From positions 18,259,692-18,323,691 of the forward strand of contig NC_092196.1 of NCBI RefSeq assembly GCF_043641665.1: a stretch of 64,000 bases of DNA, in the 5' to 3' direction. The notes beneath the pieces were generated by a model. It did not search any database. It saw only the letters and a program-made list of their open reading frames with translations, and had not been told where the DNA came from. A program made the translations under genes and the position numbers. Each line of letters opens with the position of its first letter. Position 1 is the stretch's first letter. The DNA is from Enoplosus armatus (lineage: Eukaryota > Chordata > Actinopteri > Centrarchiformes > Enoplosidae). This document shows positions 1 to 13,260 of the stretch, one piece after another.

Positions 1-1090
1 TGCATGCAGGGAGATGCACAGAAAAGGGAGATTACGGGGGAGGGAAAGAAGTCCATTACGGTATGTTCAAAATGGTAGGATCGTCTTTCACAATTGAGTC
101 TATTCTCCTTATCTACCAAGGGAAATAAGATGAAGGAGTTTGTGTGGGGTCAGGGAAAGCATGACAGCTTCCATTAGGTCAGCCAATAACATATCACCTT
201 TTAAACAGAATCAGCCAATGAAACGTTAACCCTTAAGAGGGATGCTGAATTTATGAGAATGAAAGAAAGAAAATCGTAAGTAGCTGATTAAAGGGTGCCA
301 TAATAAAACTGAAAGTAACCACAATGTACTCCAAGCATTATATAGGATTTTGCAAGCAAAACACGCAACTAATAAAAATTCTGTTGGGGGAATTCTGCAT
401 ATCACTTCACAGAAAAGCTGCCACGCATTTTCCCTTTCGCCTCGCACCCTTACAACCCTGGCAGAACGTATAATATAAAAGCCTTTCATTGCTCCATATG
501 GCAAACAGTTCAACCACAGTGTATTTGCAGAGTCTGATCAGGCTGATATATAGTTTATCTTACCCTGCTTACACAGAGCTGGCTTTTGTCACAAATAGTG
601 TTCTTATGCTGTCACGGCAAAAGCAGAGAGACATAAAGTTTATTTTACAGGGAGTTGTCGGTCCCACCCGTCTGACAAGACAGAGGCATCCATCAAATCC
701 ACCTCCCACACTCATTTGCCACAGTGCGCTTTTCTGGAAACACATTCATATGTGCAGCAGCAGAAGGTGTAGATGGGAGTGCTACAACACTTTATCCATG
801 ACTGATGTGAATCTGCTCCCTGGTGTGGACGGAGCTACTGGTCCCAGATGACAGCTGGTAGTTAACACAGGTATCGTCTCTCAAACGCTGAGCTCAGATC
901 AAACGCAGCGGAGGTGAATGGGGGAGCGCCTCCCTGCCATGACATCGTATTATACAGCCGACAAAAGGACCACACTTAACCTCAGTCCTGAGGGCTTTGA
1001 CGAAACAATGGCCTGGAGGTCACAGAGAGCCCAACCGTCACTTTTACATTGAAAATATGCCACAAAGACTTCCTGTACCAATGTTAAAAG

Positions 1091-1440
1091 ATGATTGATG
1101 TAGATTGAAGTAGAAAAAAACGAATTTTCTTACTTACTTTTAGTGGTATCCAGCCATGAAAACACTTTTGGTTTCATGTGCCAAAGTTTGGAGTTATCTG
1201 ATACTTCTGCACACAATACAATGGAGGTGAATGGAATTCACTATCAATGGTATTAATAGAGACTGTTCAAAGTATATTTCCAGTTTTGGAAATATACTTT
1301 GACAGAGATTTCTGCCGCCACCCCAGCAGGCAGAAATCTCAGAGGATGATATCTTAAAAACTGGGGGAACAACCAAAACTATCTGCTCGGCTAGATTCCA
1401 CTATGGAAATTTGTTTGGGTTCACACCAAACTTTGCTTCC
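1091..1440. mobile_element. Dispersed fish repeat with paired hairpins
   Basis: Text such as TAGTGGTATCCAGCCATGAA, AGTTTGGAGTTATCTGATAC and ATTCCACTATGGAAATTTG resembles a repeat family I recall from percomorph genomes. Two adjacent perfect hairpins lie within it: stems 1268-1281/1288-1301 (14 bp) and 1305-1316/1329-1340 (12 bp). Ends and class are not determined. Confidence 0.45.
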
Positions 1441-4400
1441 TCCTACATGTTTGCTCGGAGAGTTCGACCCTTGCGGGTGCTTCATGGTCTCACAGTCTCA
1501 CTAATGAAGACCTTTGGAGAATCAGGGAAGGCTGCTGTATTACGTTTCTTTTAAACTTGAATGAATGAATGTATGTATTGTTTGTACGATGAAGACAAAG
1601 AACGAGACGATGTTCAGTTACATGACTATCTGGGAAACAGAGGGCAGCAGTGGAGTGAGGATGATAAGTTGGTACGTGCTTTAATCCATTGCCCAGCTGC
1701 AGGTTGGCTGCTATTGCAGGAGCAGATCTCGATCGATGGCAGCACCCTGGATTGAATTACAAATTGAGTTTAGCGGGGCTGCTTTTCCCCTCTTTATTTC
1801 TGCAGTGTCCCCCAGTGAGGCTCCACTGCAGGCTATTTACGGTGCCCTCTTCCAGGGTAAGTTAATAACGTAAGCCAAGCCTGGACGCAGCTCGGCACAC
1901 AGGCCCACCCTGAGTCATTTGGGCTGGAATTGCTCCGACACACCCAATCAATCATGAAGTGGGAAGGGGTCATCCCCAGAGCAGCCCCACCCCTGCACCT
2001 CATGGCCCCTCACACCGGTCAATATCAGGCATTATTCTGATCATAATTGCATTAGATTTTTCACAGCTTGCAGCAAAGCGCCATCCCCCTTGGACACACT
2101 TACTGGCAAGAGCTTTAATACGCTATTGTTGATTCATGCATTTGGCTAAATTGCCTTATTGACCATGCTCATTGACTTTTTATTAATGGATTCAGTCTGT
2201 TGCACTTATGGTCAAACACACTGACTCTCCACAATCAAAATGTCTAGAGATTATGAAAACGAGGGATGTAACGAACCTGAGGGAGCTTTGAACAAAGCCA
2301 AAGTTCAATAAGACTCCCCGACTAAGCCTGCAGGTGAAACAGCACGAGCTGCTCCAGGATCTGGAGTAAACAAACCATACATCAGCGTCATTTCATGGAC
2401 ACACACAGGTGTTTCTGTGGTGCGTCTCCATTGTCTTCTGGCAGTGGAGACAATCAGTCTTAGTCTTAATGTAAATGCAACATGCTGAGAAATGTCACTG
2501 ATTTGAGGCTCAGACGGTGGTGATGTTGGCGGATGTGAAAGAAATAAACTGCTTACTGTCACACTGCCAGGATTGTTAGGTGTAATTATGAAATCTGAAT
2601 CTGATGTTTAAGCAGGTTTTTTTTTGCAAACCTGTTCTCTAACCGGATGGTAGTAGGGTTGGCTAATGCAATGTGTATTTAGGTTATGCGTGGGTGAGGA
2701 GTCCAGGGTGAATGCTCACTGGGGGCTACATACTGCAGCTGTTTATGGGCTCCACCGCAGGAGTCTAATGAGGGAGATGCAGTCGGGGTAATTACACTGA
2801 AGGTTGTGTTTCCCCACCCTCAGAGTAAAAGGTACAGAGAGAGGGAGCAGCGGTGGGAGTGGAGGTCAGGCATGAGTTGGTGGTGTTTGGCAGACAAGTG
2901 TGAAAAAAAGTCAGTAGAAGCAGCCAATTTAACAACCTTTCTTCACAAAGCGTAAACCACAGCCGACCCACGGCTTGCATGAGTTCACCCAGTTGCGCCG
3001 TTTTCTTCCTTTCCTCTGCCAACGCCCACGCTGCCTCGAGACAGGCCTGGAAGTCACGTGACAGGACAGGGCCCTCGCTCCCTGAGAGGATGTCTGGGGG
3101 CTGAAACCACACCAGCCCGCCACAGAGTGGTGGTGAGCGCTACTCTGATCGCAAACACAAAGTGATGAAAAGGCACTATGACAGCGTGAGAGAGGGAGAG
3201 GGAGAGATACAGCATGAAGAGAGCGGTTTGTCCGACAGAGCTAGACTGCGGCCGGAAAACAGAAGGGGATTTTCACTGTGACGAACAAGTGCAGAGTGGC
3301 CTCTGTGAGGGATGTGGTTATATTCTGTAGATTACAGGACTGCACATGAGTTACTGTATAGAAAACACAGAGACGTTAAGAGGTCATGCACTTTGTTAGA
3401 GCTTTTTTTTTTTTTTTACATGGAAGTGATCAAGAGACTTTTTCAGATCAGTGACCCGGGGTGGATCATAAGGTCTCAGGTGTGCTAAACAAGGTCTACT
3501 AGATGATCCCAGACCTTGGCTTGGTTTGGCATGAAGGGAGACATTGCCCCTAAACGCTGAATAGTTTAACTCCGGCTGTTAATATCTTTAGACAAGACTC
3601 ACTTCTATTTTCCCTCTCTTTTTGACTCTCTGAGTCTGAGTCTTAGTGATAATATTAGCATTGTACTCACCAAGTTAATTGCTGATATCTGGGAAAACAA
3701 CAACATCACTAAATCAGACAGGTTTTAGACAAACCTCCGGGTTAGAAAACCTTATTTGGAAGAGAAAACAAAGGTGAAGAGTAAAATTATTACCCAAGCT
3801 GTGACAGTTTACAGAGCGACCCACCGTACTTGCCAAGTTTTCCTGTTTAATTGCAGGTTTGTTAGTTTCATTTCAGGTGTGCTTACTTTTGCATTGTACC
3901 TCCAAATACAGTGGTTTAGATAATCTGGATAAACTCTCGGCTTATTTATCTGACAGTTTGACTGTCCACAATAAACCTACCACAATAAGACCGAAGTTAA
4001 CTAAACATTGTGTAGCACTTTGTAACTTTTGTTTTGAAAAGTTCTATATAAATAAATCTTTACTCATTTACTTACAGTAATTGATTTTTTTTATGCCCTA
4101 CTGAATCAGTCAAATAAAGTAGGAGCTGTGCTGTGAACATGAAAAATTGTTCTCAGAAAAATTCATCACCATCAATGAGCACTGGGACTGTTTGTCATGT
4201 CGGTGAGGTCTGAGGTAGTGGAGACTGTGAATTGAGGGGGTGGAAGGATGACGGGATCTGTAAGCTTTGGGGAAAGACAGTCTCCTCGGTTCAACCACAA
4301 TCACAACCACAGTCTTCTGTGTTGTCAAAGAACACAAAGACGGATCAAAGGTCAAATGTGGACACATTATGAGAACAACCCCGAGATTTCTTACATCAAT

Positions 4401-4527
4401 AAGCCACTCTCCTATCACATTCTTTGATGTTTATCTTAGAAACTCACCATGGAAACCAGTAACACCGCTCCGTGTAATTGCATGAGAAAACGCAGGGAAA
4501 GTCTGCTGATGGCAGATTATTGAGACT

Positions 4528-4544
4528 GGGGGGGGGGGGGGGGG
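4528..4544. repeat. Poly(G) run, 17 nt
   Basis: Uninterrupted G homopolymer; length may be affected by sequencing error. Confidence 0.95.
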
Positions 4545-5827
4545 TGCTGTGGAGGTGATAGGGGAGGTGGAGGCAGACAAATTGAGCGGCAATTACGGTA
4601 ATCATCATTAGAGATTTTTGTGTTTCATCTGACTAAGAATGACAAAATCTTGCTATTACTCAGACTGGGACCAGGTGAAATGGACACGTTTGTCGGCCCA
4701 CCAGGAAAAAAACACAAGAGAAGGAAGAAGACTCATTCAAAGACTCGATACCTCCCCGTTTTCATTGTCAGAGAGACTCAAAAAGTTAGAATTCTGCACA
4801 ATGAAGACCTGATCATTCCTGATCCACCGCTGTAATCATCTCTGTATGGACCTCATGGCCGACACAGGGATGAGTCATTGCCTGCAATCACAGGCAGAGA
4901 GAAAGAATAAGTGAAGAGAGAGCTGCAGACTGAAGGTGGGGTTTCCACCTTTTAGTATTTTCATGCAAATTATGGTGCATTGAATTAGACAAGCTGCCAA
5001 CGAGAAATAACATTTCGTGAACATAAAAAAAATGTAAATGAGGCAAATCTTTTTTTTTTTTATTGTTAATCAAATGACGAGTAAGTACTTTGCACAACGA
5101 AGGCTGAGCACGATCAGTCCAACAAACTGTTTTGTCGATGAAAATCAGTTCGCAGCCTTCAGAGGAACGATGCACATGCTGTTGTCAGGCTTAAAACGAT
5201 CTCGACCATCAGATGGGATCATACAGTAACTACGTCGAGGTGTTACAGAACAAGGAAGCTTGACTCACACCGTGATCATACCTGGGGGCTAGAAATACGA
5301 CTAATTTGTGGTGCTTAAACAAACAATCCAACTTGGTGAATCTGGCTTTAATAACAAATAAAAAAACGATATTTCACATTAACACTAATGTATAGCCACT
5401 GAACACAGTGTTAGTCTGAGATGTGTCATTTCTATTTGCTGTAATCGTTCCTGCTCATGCTGGCCACTAAGTGGAAACCTCCTAATGTGAATCGAATGTG
5501 AGTGATGGGGGACACAATCCACAGTCCTTGTTCTGCGCCAAAATACATGCCAATACATATGTTCAGCAGTCTAATTAAGGGGTATCTACCAAAGTTATAC
5601 TGTCTTTAGTTAGAAATTCCCTGCTTGTGTTTCCCCCGGGGAGTTTCCTTGCTGAGCTGCAGTGGAGGGAGAGGAGCACAAAGATTTTGTACTAATAAAG
5701 GACTGTGGATTTTCTTCCCACATTAGGACGGGATCTTTTAATGGCTACTATAAACAGAAGGACATATTACAGTTTCAGTGTTCATATGGGCGCCTGGCTA
5801 TTGTTTTTAGACAGACTTGAAAATAAA

Positions 5828-6039
5828 TTAAAGGTGCCTTGAGGAGCTTTCTTCTAAACAAACAGAAGTTATGTTTACATTCAGTGTTTCTCACCAAAAT
5901 GCACTCTGTGTGTTCTTGTTTACATCCATGGTTATTAGCTTACAGTCATGTCTTGTTGTTGACTTGTGTTACAGCCACGTGTTGATCCCAGAAAAACAGC
6001 TCCATACTAGAAGTCCGAAATACCACAGGGAACCTTTAA
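5828..6039. mobile_element. Short TTAA-flanked MITE remnant
   Basis: TTAA at 5828-5831 and 6036-6039 bracket imperfect inverted ends: AGGTGCCTTGAGGA on the left and AGGTTCCCTGTGGT on the right when reverse-complemented. The interior has no coding capacity. The upstream 5565-5700 stretch (GAGTTTCCTTGCTGAGCTGC region) also looks like dispersed fish repeat. A long (CA)n tract begins 13 bp beyond the right end. Confidence 0.55.
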
Positions 6040-6050
6040 GAGCAGTGATA

Positions 6051-6051
<1 letters not shown>

Positions 6052-6116
<65 letters not shown>
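6052..6116. repeat. (CA)n microsatellite, 65 bp
   Basis: Uninterrupted CA dinucleotide tract. Confidence 0.98.
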
Positions 6117-6118
<2 letters not shown>

Positions 6119-7859
6119 CTTTACAGTTAACAATGTTCTTTCTTGAGGCAGAGCTCAGTGTACTAAACACCACCTCACACATTGGCTCCTGCAGTGATCT
6201 AATTGGGCCTCATGCGTTACATTAAACACATGAGGTGAGCGCTGGCACACACCTTAACAAGGTCACGCTCCAACGAAGCCCCTCCCCCATCACCATCCTC
6301 CGCTCGCCAGCACACACACACATTCACATGAGCTCCAGTTTGTAGGCATAACATTACAGTAAAACATTATATCTATATGTTAATATGATATGATGGATTT
6401 TTAAGTTACGTTGACCCGACTGCTATATGATGCAGGATGCTGTCAGAGCGAGAGACATATATAATCTGCATGCATACTGTATCTGCACACAGAGAACACA
6501 GAAATGAATGCCATTACTAAATGAATTTATAGGTAACACGCGACCCTACTGTGTTCTCCTGATGTGATTATAAAGCCACGACGACATCCAGCACTTAGTG
6601 AGCAGAGTACTTCATGCGTGAACATGTGTGCGGCTCACTCCACCGGCTTCACTGTAGCCCAGATGGATCTTTCCAATTACTATAGATTAGCACAGAGTTG
6701 AAACACCAGCCGGACCTCAGGAGACAAACACCCAACACTGCCAACTGCGCAGACCTGGTAGCTCCAGTCCAGCGAATCTGCAGGCAGAGGGTGTAATGTT
6801 TCAGTCTCAAGCAGCAGTGGTCTGAATCTGCGGTCGTACCCCCTCAAACTACCAGTGACAACCGTTTACATACCAACCAAATCTGCCGCCATATCAAACA
6901 CACATGTTGAAACTGGACGGCCGGCTGTTGTGACAACCAGCAGATGTATTGTGTAGGAAAATGGCTGCGGGTAACGATGCAAGACTATGGATTTAAGTTG
7001 AAATAGAAGGAGGGATTTGACTTTCATGAACTGCCTCTGTGCGTTTGACCTTCTTTACTTCACTGCTGCAGGGATGGTTAAGTCAACTTACCTGCTGTTT
7101 TCCAACAAAACCTGCTTCACATTCACTCAGAGCTTCTCAGAGCCGCCGCAGCCTTCAGTCGATCATTTAGCGGCTCCACTGGAGCAGCTGAGGGTTTGGA
7201 GGTGTTTTCACTCTTTCTGAACTTAAGATCAGTTCAAAGGTGTTTTTCACTTTCGCAAAATGGCTTCCATACACAAGAACATCTTTCCAAACCACAGCGT
7301 GTTTTTGTGTATCGCTACATTTCAACAAAGCCACTTTTTGTAATTTCCACCAGCAAACACTGAAGAAAGAACAGAAGAAATTTCTGTTTTTGTTTTTCAT
7401 CGTGAGCATCAGCTATGTTGAGGTGCGTTTACAATCCACTGTAACTGCGCCTAGTTTTGCGCTTCGCTGCCTTTGCATGCAGTTGAGGATGAGCTTATCC
7501 AGCTGCAAAACTCAGTTCCTTAAAACATGTAACATTTACAAAAAGATCATGGGATGAATCGCTTTAACACCTGCTGCAGACTGCACCACATTTCACATTT
7601 CTATAATAACATTAACATGAACCCCTGAGATCTGTTTTCATTGCATCCCAGTCCACTTTTCTGGACTGCATCAGAGTTCAAAAACAGTTTTCAGTCATAC
7701 ATACTTACAGCCTCTCATGTGGAAAACATCCTAAAACACTTTTCTCAAGGACACACGAGGACAACTGGTAAAGAACAAAGCTACATTCCTCATTAATGTT
7801 TCCCCCACCTACCTTTGTCCAGGGATTCAGACCCAAATCCATCCCCTTACAAGCCTACA

Positions 7860-8160
7860 ATTAAAATAAATCAAATTCTCTAATGCATAATGCAGCAAAG
7901 CACTCACTTGATTAGTATTACACTTCAGTAAGACCAGCTCACTATGCATTAAAACAGTCCCTTTTGCATAATTAATGAGGCACTTGGTTCCAAGTACCAA
8001 TTACGAGGGGTACAATGGCAGAGTCCAATTGAACACTGCAGCCATCTGCTCCAGAGCTCGGCTGCCTAACCAGGAGAGAGGCGTAAATAAAGCTGGAGCA
8101 GCCGGCCCACATGCAGACCCAGACCAGCTGTGTCTTTGTCAATATGGAGCCGTGAACAGG
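7860..8160. promoter_or_regulatory. Candidate upstream enhancer with POU/homeodomain sites
   Basis: Contains TAATGCATAATG, ACTATGCATTAAAA and TTTTGCATAATTAATGAGG, octamer-like motifs fused to TAAT homeodomain cores within about 100 bp, followed by a non-repetitive mixed block. A regulatory role is inference. Confidence 0.3.
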
Positions 8161-9744
8161 ATGTTTCCGACTCGGATGCAGAGACAGGAGGGAAGAGGAG
8201 GAAGAAGAGGAGGAAAACATGTTGGGACAAAGTGAGGGAGAGAGGATGGAGGACAAAAAAGAGTGGGAAATGTGGATGAGGAAGTTACTGAGAGAAAGGA
8301 AAAAGTTTTGCCCACTTGGAACAATTAGCACAGATCTGAAAATGCCTTTAGCATAACATTGAGGTGTGATGCTTTTCTTCTACACGTGTTGCCAAAATAA
8401 AATAGGTGATTTATTTCATGCCACTGTTAAATATCGACAGAAAAGACAACAAAAAGGTGCAGAAATGTAGATTAGAACATTTTAAATAACGTGTGAGATG
8501 CATGATTTCCCCAGGTTTTCTCAACGTGCAACCCATGTCACAACAAACAAACAAAAAGACCCGAAAAAGAAAAAGCAATAACATAAATCAGCCAGAACAC
8601 TGGGACAAACACACGACGGCATAACAAATAACCATCAGAGCCACAGAGAGGCCAGAAGACATCAACCTGCTCATGGTTGAGAGTTGATCACAGACACCCT
8701 GATGAAGAGATGAGCCTGAAAAAACAGGTCGAGGTCGAAGCCATGATGTTCAACCATGGCAGGAGAAGAAAGGAGGCGAGAAAATGGGGAAAAATAAAAG
8801 CACGAGTCTGTTGGGATGGATCAGTGTGTGTAGTTGGGGTTGGCTGTTGGAATGTGTTCGACAGTAAATCACTTCCTGTGAGGAAAAGTGAAAGCATAAG
8901 GCGATCGGAGGAGGGGGCTGAGCAAATCAGAAACATCTTTTGATTATTTCACTCTGCAAATGTGCAAGGTATGTGGTAAAGCAAGCAAAACATCAGTCTA
9001 TATACACAGAAACATGACGACGGTGCTGTATACGACTCCAGGAGGCGATACAGTAGTTTAAATTGAGATAATCAGCAGTCATCAGTGTTCAGCAGCAATC
9101 CTCTTTGTAAGCACGTCCATCAAGCAGCTGCCCGAGTCAAAATACTGCTAATCCACCCAGAGCCCCGACAGCAGTGTCTTTCAATCAGCGCAGAGACTCG
9201 GAAATTAAACAAGGGAACGCAAAAGTCATAAAATCTATTATTTTGTTGCAAATTTGGAGCGACTACAAGCTAAGCTCCATGCTGAGGGCAACCGCAGTAA
9301 ACAGACCCGCAGACAATTACAACCATCAGCGGCAGAACTCTACTTTTGTGCAGCATCAGGTATTTAGACCCAAAGTGAGCTTATTATATGGATTACAGAG
9401 AGGGAACTATGGTGAGATGATTTTTCACAAAGACAATAGATGGTGCTGCCAGCCGAGGGTTTTGTTTTCTTTCTTTCTCTCTTTCTTTTTTCTCGTTCTG
9501 TTGAGTCTTGGATGCTCGCCTGGCTCAGTTTAAACAGAAACAGAAGACTGTAATGGAAACTGGCTGCTTTCTTCCAAACAAAGGCATGAAGTGAAAATAG
9601 TCTAATGTCTTTTTTTCTAATCTGGTTTTTCATCATTTGAGATCAATTGCTGACAGAAAATGTGTGTGTGTTTTCATGCATGTGATTTTTTGTGTGCATA
9701 GGTTTGGATGATGACGTTATGAGCACAATGTGTACAGTATATGC

Positions 9745-9771
9745 GTGTGTGTGTGTGTGTGTGTGTGTGTG
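9745..9771. repeat. (GT)n microsatellite
   Basis: Uninterrupted GT tract. Confidence 0.97.
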
Positions 9772-12034
9772 GAAGATGGAGAGGACCATTAGGTGCTCTA
9801 ATGCGCGTCTTAAACCTATTGTCTCGGCCTGATCATCGTTCACTCTGATAGCAGAACCTTGTGAGCCTTTAAAAACAGATTAATAAAAATAATTTTGTCC
9901 TCCTCCTGACAGCAGCCTGGAAGACATTACAGCAGGCAGACCCCGGACGATCTCCAGGAGCAGGATTAGCAGCATTAACCAGACAAATTAGGGCCTCTGC
10001 GCCTTCACAAAGCCAAGAGAGAAACTCCCTGACATTCATAAACAAATCTCCCCAAGTTGTTAATCTAACTGCGATCCCACTTTTGAGGCCACCCATGCTC
10101 AGTGTCACCCCCCCCACCCCCGGCTACTCTGCTCAGCATGCTGGAGTCAAGGTCGTGTTCACCTATTTCAAGTGATGGAAAAACAAATAGGTGAGCATAA
10201 GTGTATTGAGCAAAAATGGGTGTGAAAATAAACAACAACAGACATTACACACCCCGGCAGAACAGCGCTTCATTTGTAGCCAAATTGCACTCTCGCAGCG
10301 TTATTTGCTTTATCAGTCAAAGTTTAAAAAAGTCTCCCAGCCTTCACAGATGTGACATTGATAAATTTTAAGCTCAGGGCCATTTTCATTTACATTTGCA
10401 ATAAAACGTCCGTGTGAGTAACGAGAGGTTGTGTTACACCACGTATCAAAGAACATAGCTAATGCCACTTCTTCGAGCCTCGCCGCTGTGGAAGCAGGAG
10501 GTTTGTTTCAGAGGGGTTGTGTGGCTGTGGATCTCGGTCACAGCACCTCTGCACTATCCATCATGGGGCAGGGCACTGAGGCTGCCAGAGCAGGGCAGGG
10601 CCTCGACCCAAATAACACCAGATAAGAAAGCAGAGGAAGTCTCCGTCGTGATGAATCACCTTGGTGAAAATGTTCCCTGCTAATTACAGGAGGTGAATAA
10701 GTAGGTGCTGCCCTCTGCTCTTTATCTGTAAATAAAACTTCACCTCTCGACTGGTTTCTCCCTGTCCAACATGCCTCCTTTCCTCCATTCCTCATTTGTC
10801 AAATATTGGATGTTTGTGCTAATAGAGTGACCACATTTCAGTGATGGGTTAATGTAAACCGAGGATTTAAAAGTACATTTTACCAAATGTAATAACACTG
10901 CTGGAAAATTCCTTTAACAGAAGTCAGATACGCTGTGGGCCGCATGCCTCAGGATGCAACCTTGTAGAATAATCCCAGGAGGTCCGGATGAGAATTGAAA
11001 GTGAATTCCGCTTGTTTCATTAAAAAAACATAAGATCTTTGTCACCTTGCCAGACACTCGCATGTCTAACAGCAACAGTCACTACACAAGGGGACGGTGA
11101 TGTAAATGCATTATTACACATCGGTGCCAACTAAAATGAATCAGCCAGACAGCTTGTTTTTTAAGTCTTACAAATGTGTGTACACTTTTCAGTGCTCAGA
11201 CAAGAATTCCTTACAAGATAAGATACAGCAATTAAAAACAGGCAAGAAATACACGCATTAGTAAATAAAGTATAACAGTTATCACTTTTATACATTCAGA
11301 TATCTAAATCCTAAAGTGCTTTGTGCTGCTGCTACTTACCCATACGAAACATGTTATGCAATAAAGATAAGTGATGTTGGACCTAATAGATGTTATACAC
11401 CTCAGATTGTAAATATACCTACTTAACTGAAAAGAAAACACAGCTGGCTGTTCAGTTAATTGTATTGTTTGTGGCTGAAAAACTTAAGAACCATTAGTCG
11501 AAATCAGTCAAATGAGAGACGGAATGTAAATTTAGGGTTCATCGCAAAACTTTTCCGCTCACGCGTGAATGCGGCAGATTTGACCTGTTATAGGGTACGA
11601 TGTGCACTGCAGACTGACAGACAGAATCAAACAAGAGCAGAGAATCAAGTAATCATGATGAGAGAGACTCTGCAAGGTCGTGACAGAAGCTGGTGTACTG
11701 GGATCCACGTGACGCATCTCCTGCCAAAGCAGAAGAATTATGTTGAGATAAGGCCAGCCTGCCCCGTGCCCCGAATGCAATCAAACAATGACTCTGAAGC
11801 CACTTCATATTCTTTAAACATAGCCAGACTGCAGTTGATTTTCGTTATGAGGAATAATCAATCATACTTGTGAGTCACCATCAGCATCATAAGCACCTAA
11901 TGAGTCTCCAGGTGACAAAGTGCCTCGACAACAACTTCAACTCCCATCAGACAGCTAGTCACGTACAACTTCTTCATTTTTCATTAGAACTGGTTTAATC
12001 AGCAGCCCCAACAGGCACAGGTTTAGACACATGT

Positions 12035-12075
<41 letters not shown>

Positions 12076-12080
12076 CACAC
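12035..12080. repeat. Compound (AC)n(AT)n(AC)n microsatellite
   Basis: AC tract passing into AT and back to AC. Confidence 0.97.
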
Positions 12081-13115
12081 AGCCTAAAATGAGCAATAAT
12101 ATCAAAGGGGCATGGCTCTGCTGCTCCTCAAAGTCAGGTTCTCCTACATCAGTGCTGCTCGTGAGCACAAGAAGAATCAATATCCCTGGACTGACATGTG
12201 TGGTGCCAGAGTGAAGCATTTCATATCCTGTCATGTTGCTCGGCAGGTAATCCACCTGTAATCTAGTGTTGAGAGCCATCAGGGGGGCATCTCTGCACAA
12301 TCTGGATGCAGTCGTCATGCTTGATTTTATCTTTCAAGCCACTCTCGAGCCTGCAGAGCAGCCCCCCGTTCCCACCATGAGAGGCACGACCTGTTCTTCT
12401 GACCACGGAAAAGGCTATAAATAGTGTGAATTATGAATATGAAAAGCTCAAAATATTGGAAAAAACACCCGCTCCTCGTTGTATTGATTCCGCATCCCCT
12501 GTAGCTGCATGAGCGCTGGATTAGTTGTGTTTACCCAGGAATGATCTGAGTGCAGTTCAAGGGCAACGGTTTGGAGTTCAACACTTGAATTCAAACATTT
12601 CTACATACCTCCGGTTTTTAGCAACCAGGAATTGAAAAAATGCAGGGATAAGCCATTTAATCCAACCCACAAGGTTTTCTTTTTTCCCCAAAATGAATTC
12701 ATACATGTCAGCGTTGACACTGGAAGTCATGGCGCCTCTTTACCTTTCTCCAACTGAAGGCCAAGGTTTTTCAGGAAAGTATGACACTCGTGAAATCGTC
12801 TAGCTTCCGAAGTAAGACATTGGAAAAGGCCAAACAGGAAACACAACATTACCCGCTAACACTTGTATCCAGGAAAAGTCTATAGAGCGACCCTATACAC
12901 TTTTCTGAGAAGAACATTAGAAAGACAGTGCTTTTTTTAAAATCATTTTTGACAACAGAACATTGACAAATAGTTTGAGGAATACCAGTCGAGTGCTTAC
13001 TTGAATGAAATTAATGCATTGGACTGAATTGGAGTGTAATAAAGTGCTGGGTCGCTACCCGAGGTATGCATTTAAGGGTTAAAATAGCTGCCAGATATAC
13101 ACATGGTCAACATTA

Positions 13116-13222
13116 GTGTGTGTGTGTGTGTGTGTGTGTGTGAGTCAAATAAAGGGGAGAAGATGTGATATTGAAAAAGAAGAATGGTGTGATGGGAAGA
13201 CATAAGGAATCTGTGCATAGAG

Positions 13223-13258
<36 letters not shown>
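13116..13258. repeat. Inverted pair of (GT)n and (CA)n tracts
   Basis: GT tract at 13116-13142 and CA tract at 13228-13258, complementary to each other across an 85-bp spacer. Confidence 0.95.

Positions 13259-13260
<2 letters not shown>

Noticed and set aside
4205..4225. let-7-like TGAGGTAGT
   Set aside because: Only the first nine bases match and there is no precursor hairpin.
11460..11873. 137-codon + strand frame
   Set aside because: No recognised motif, no splice or promoter context and no matching coding bias.
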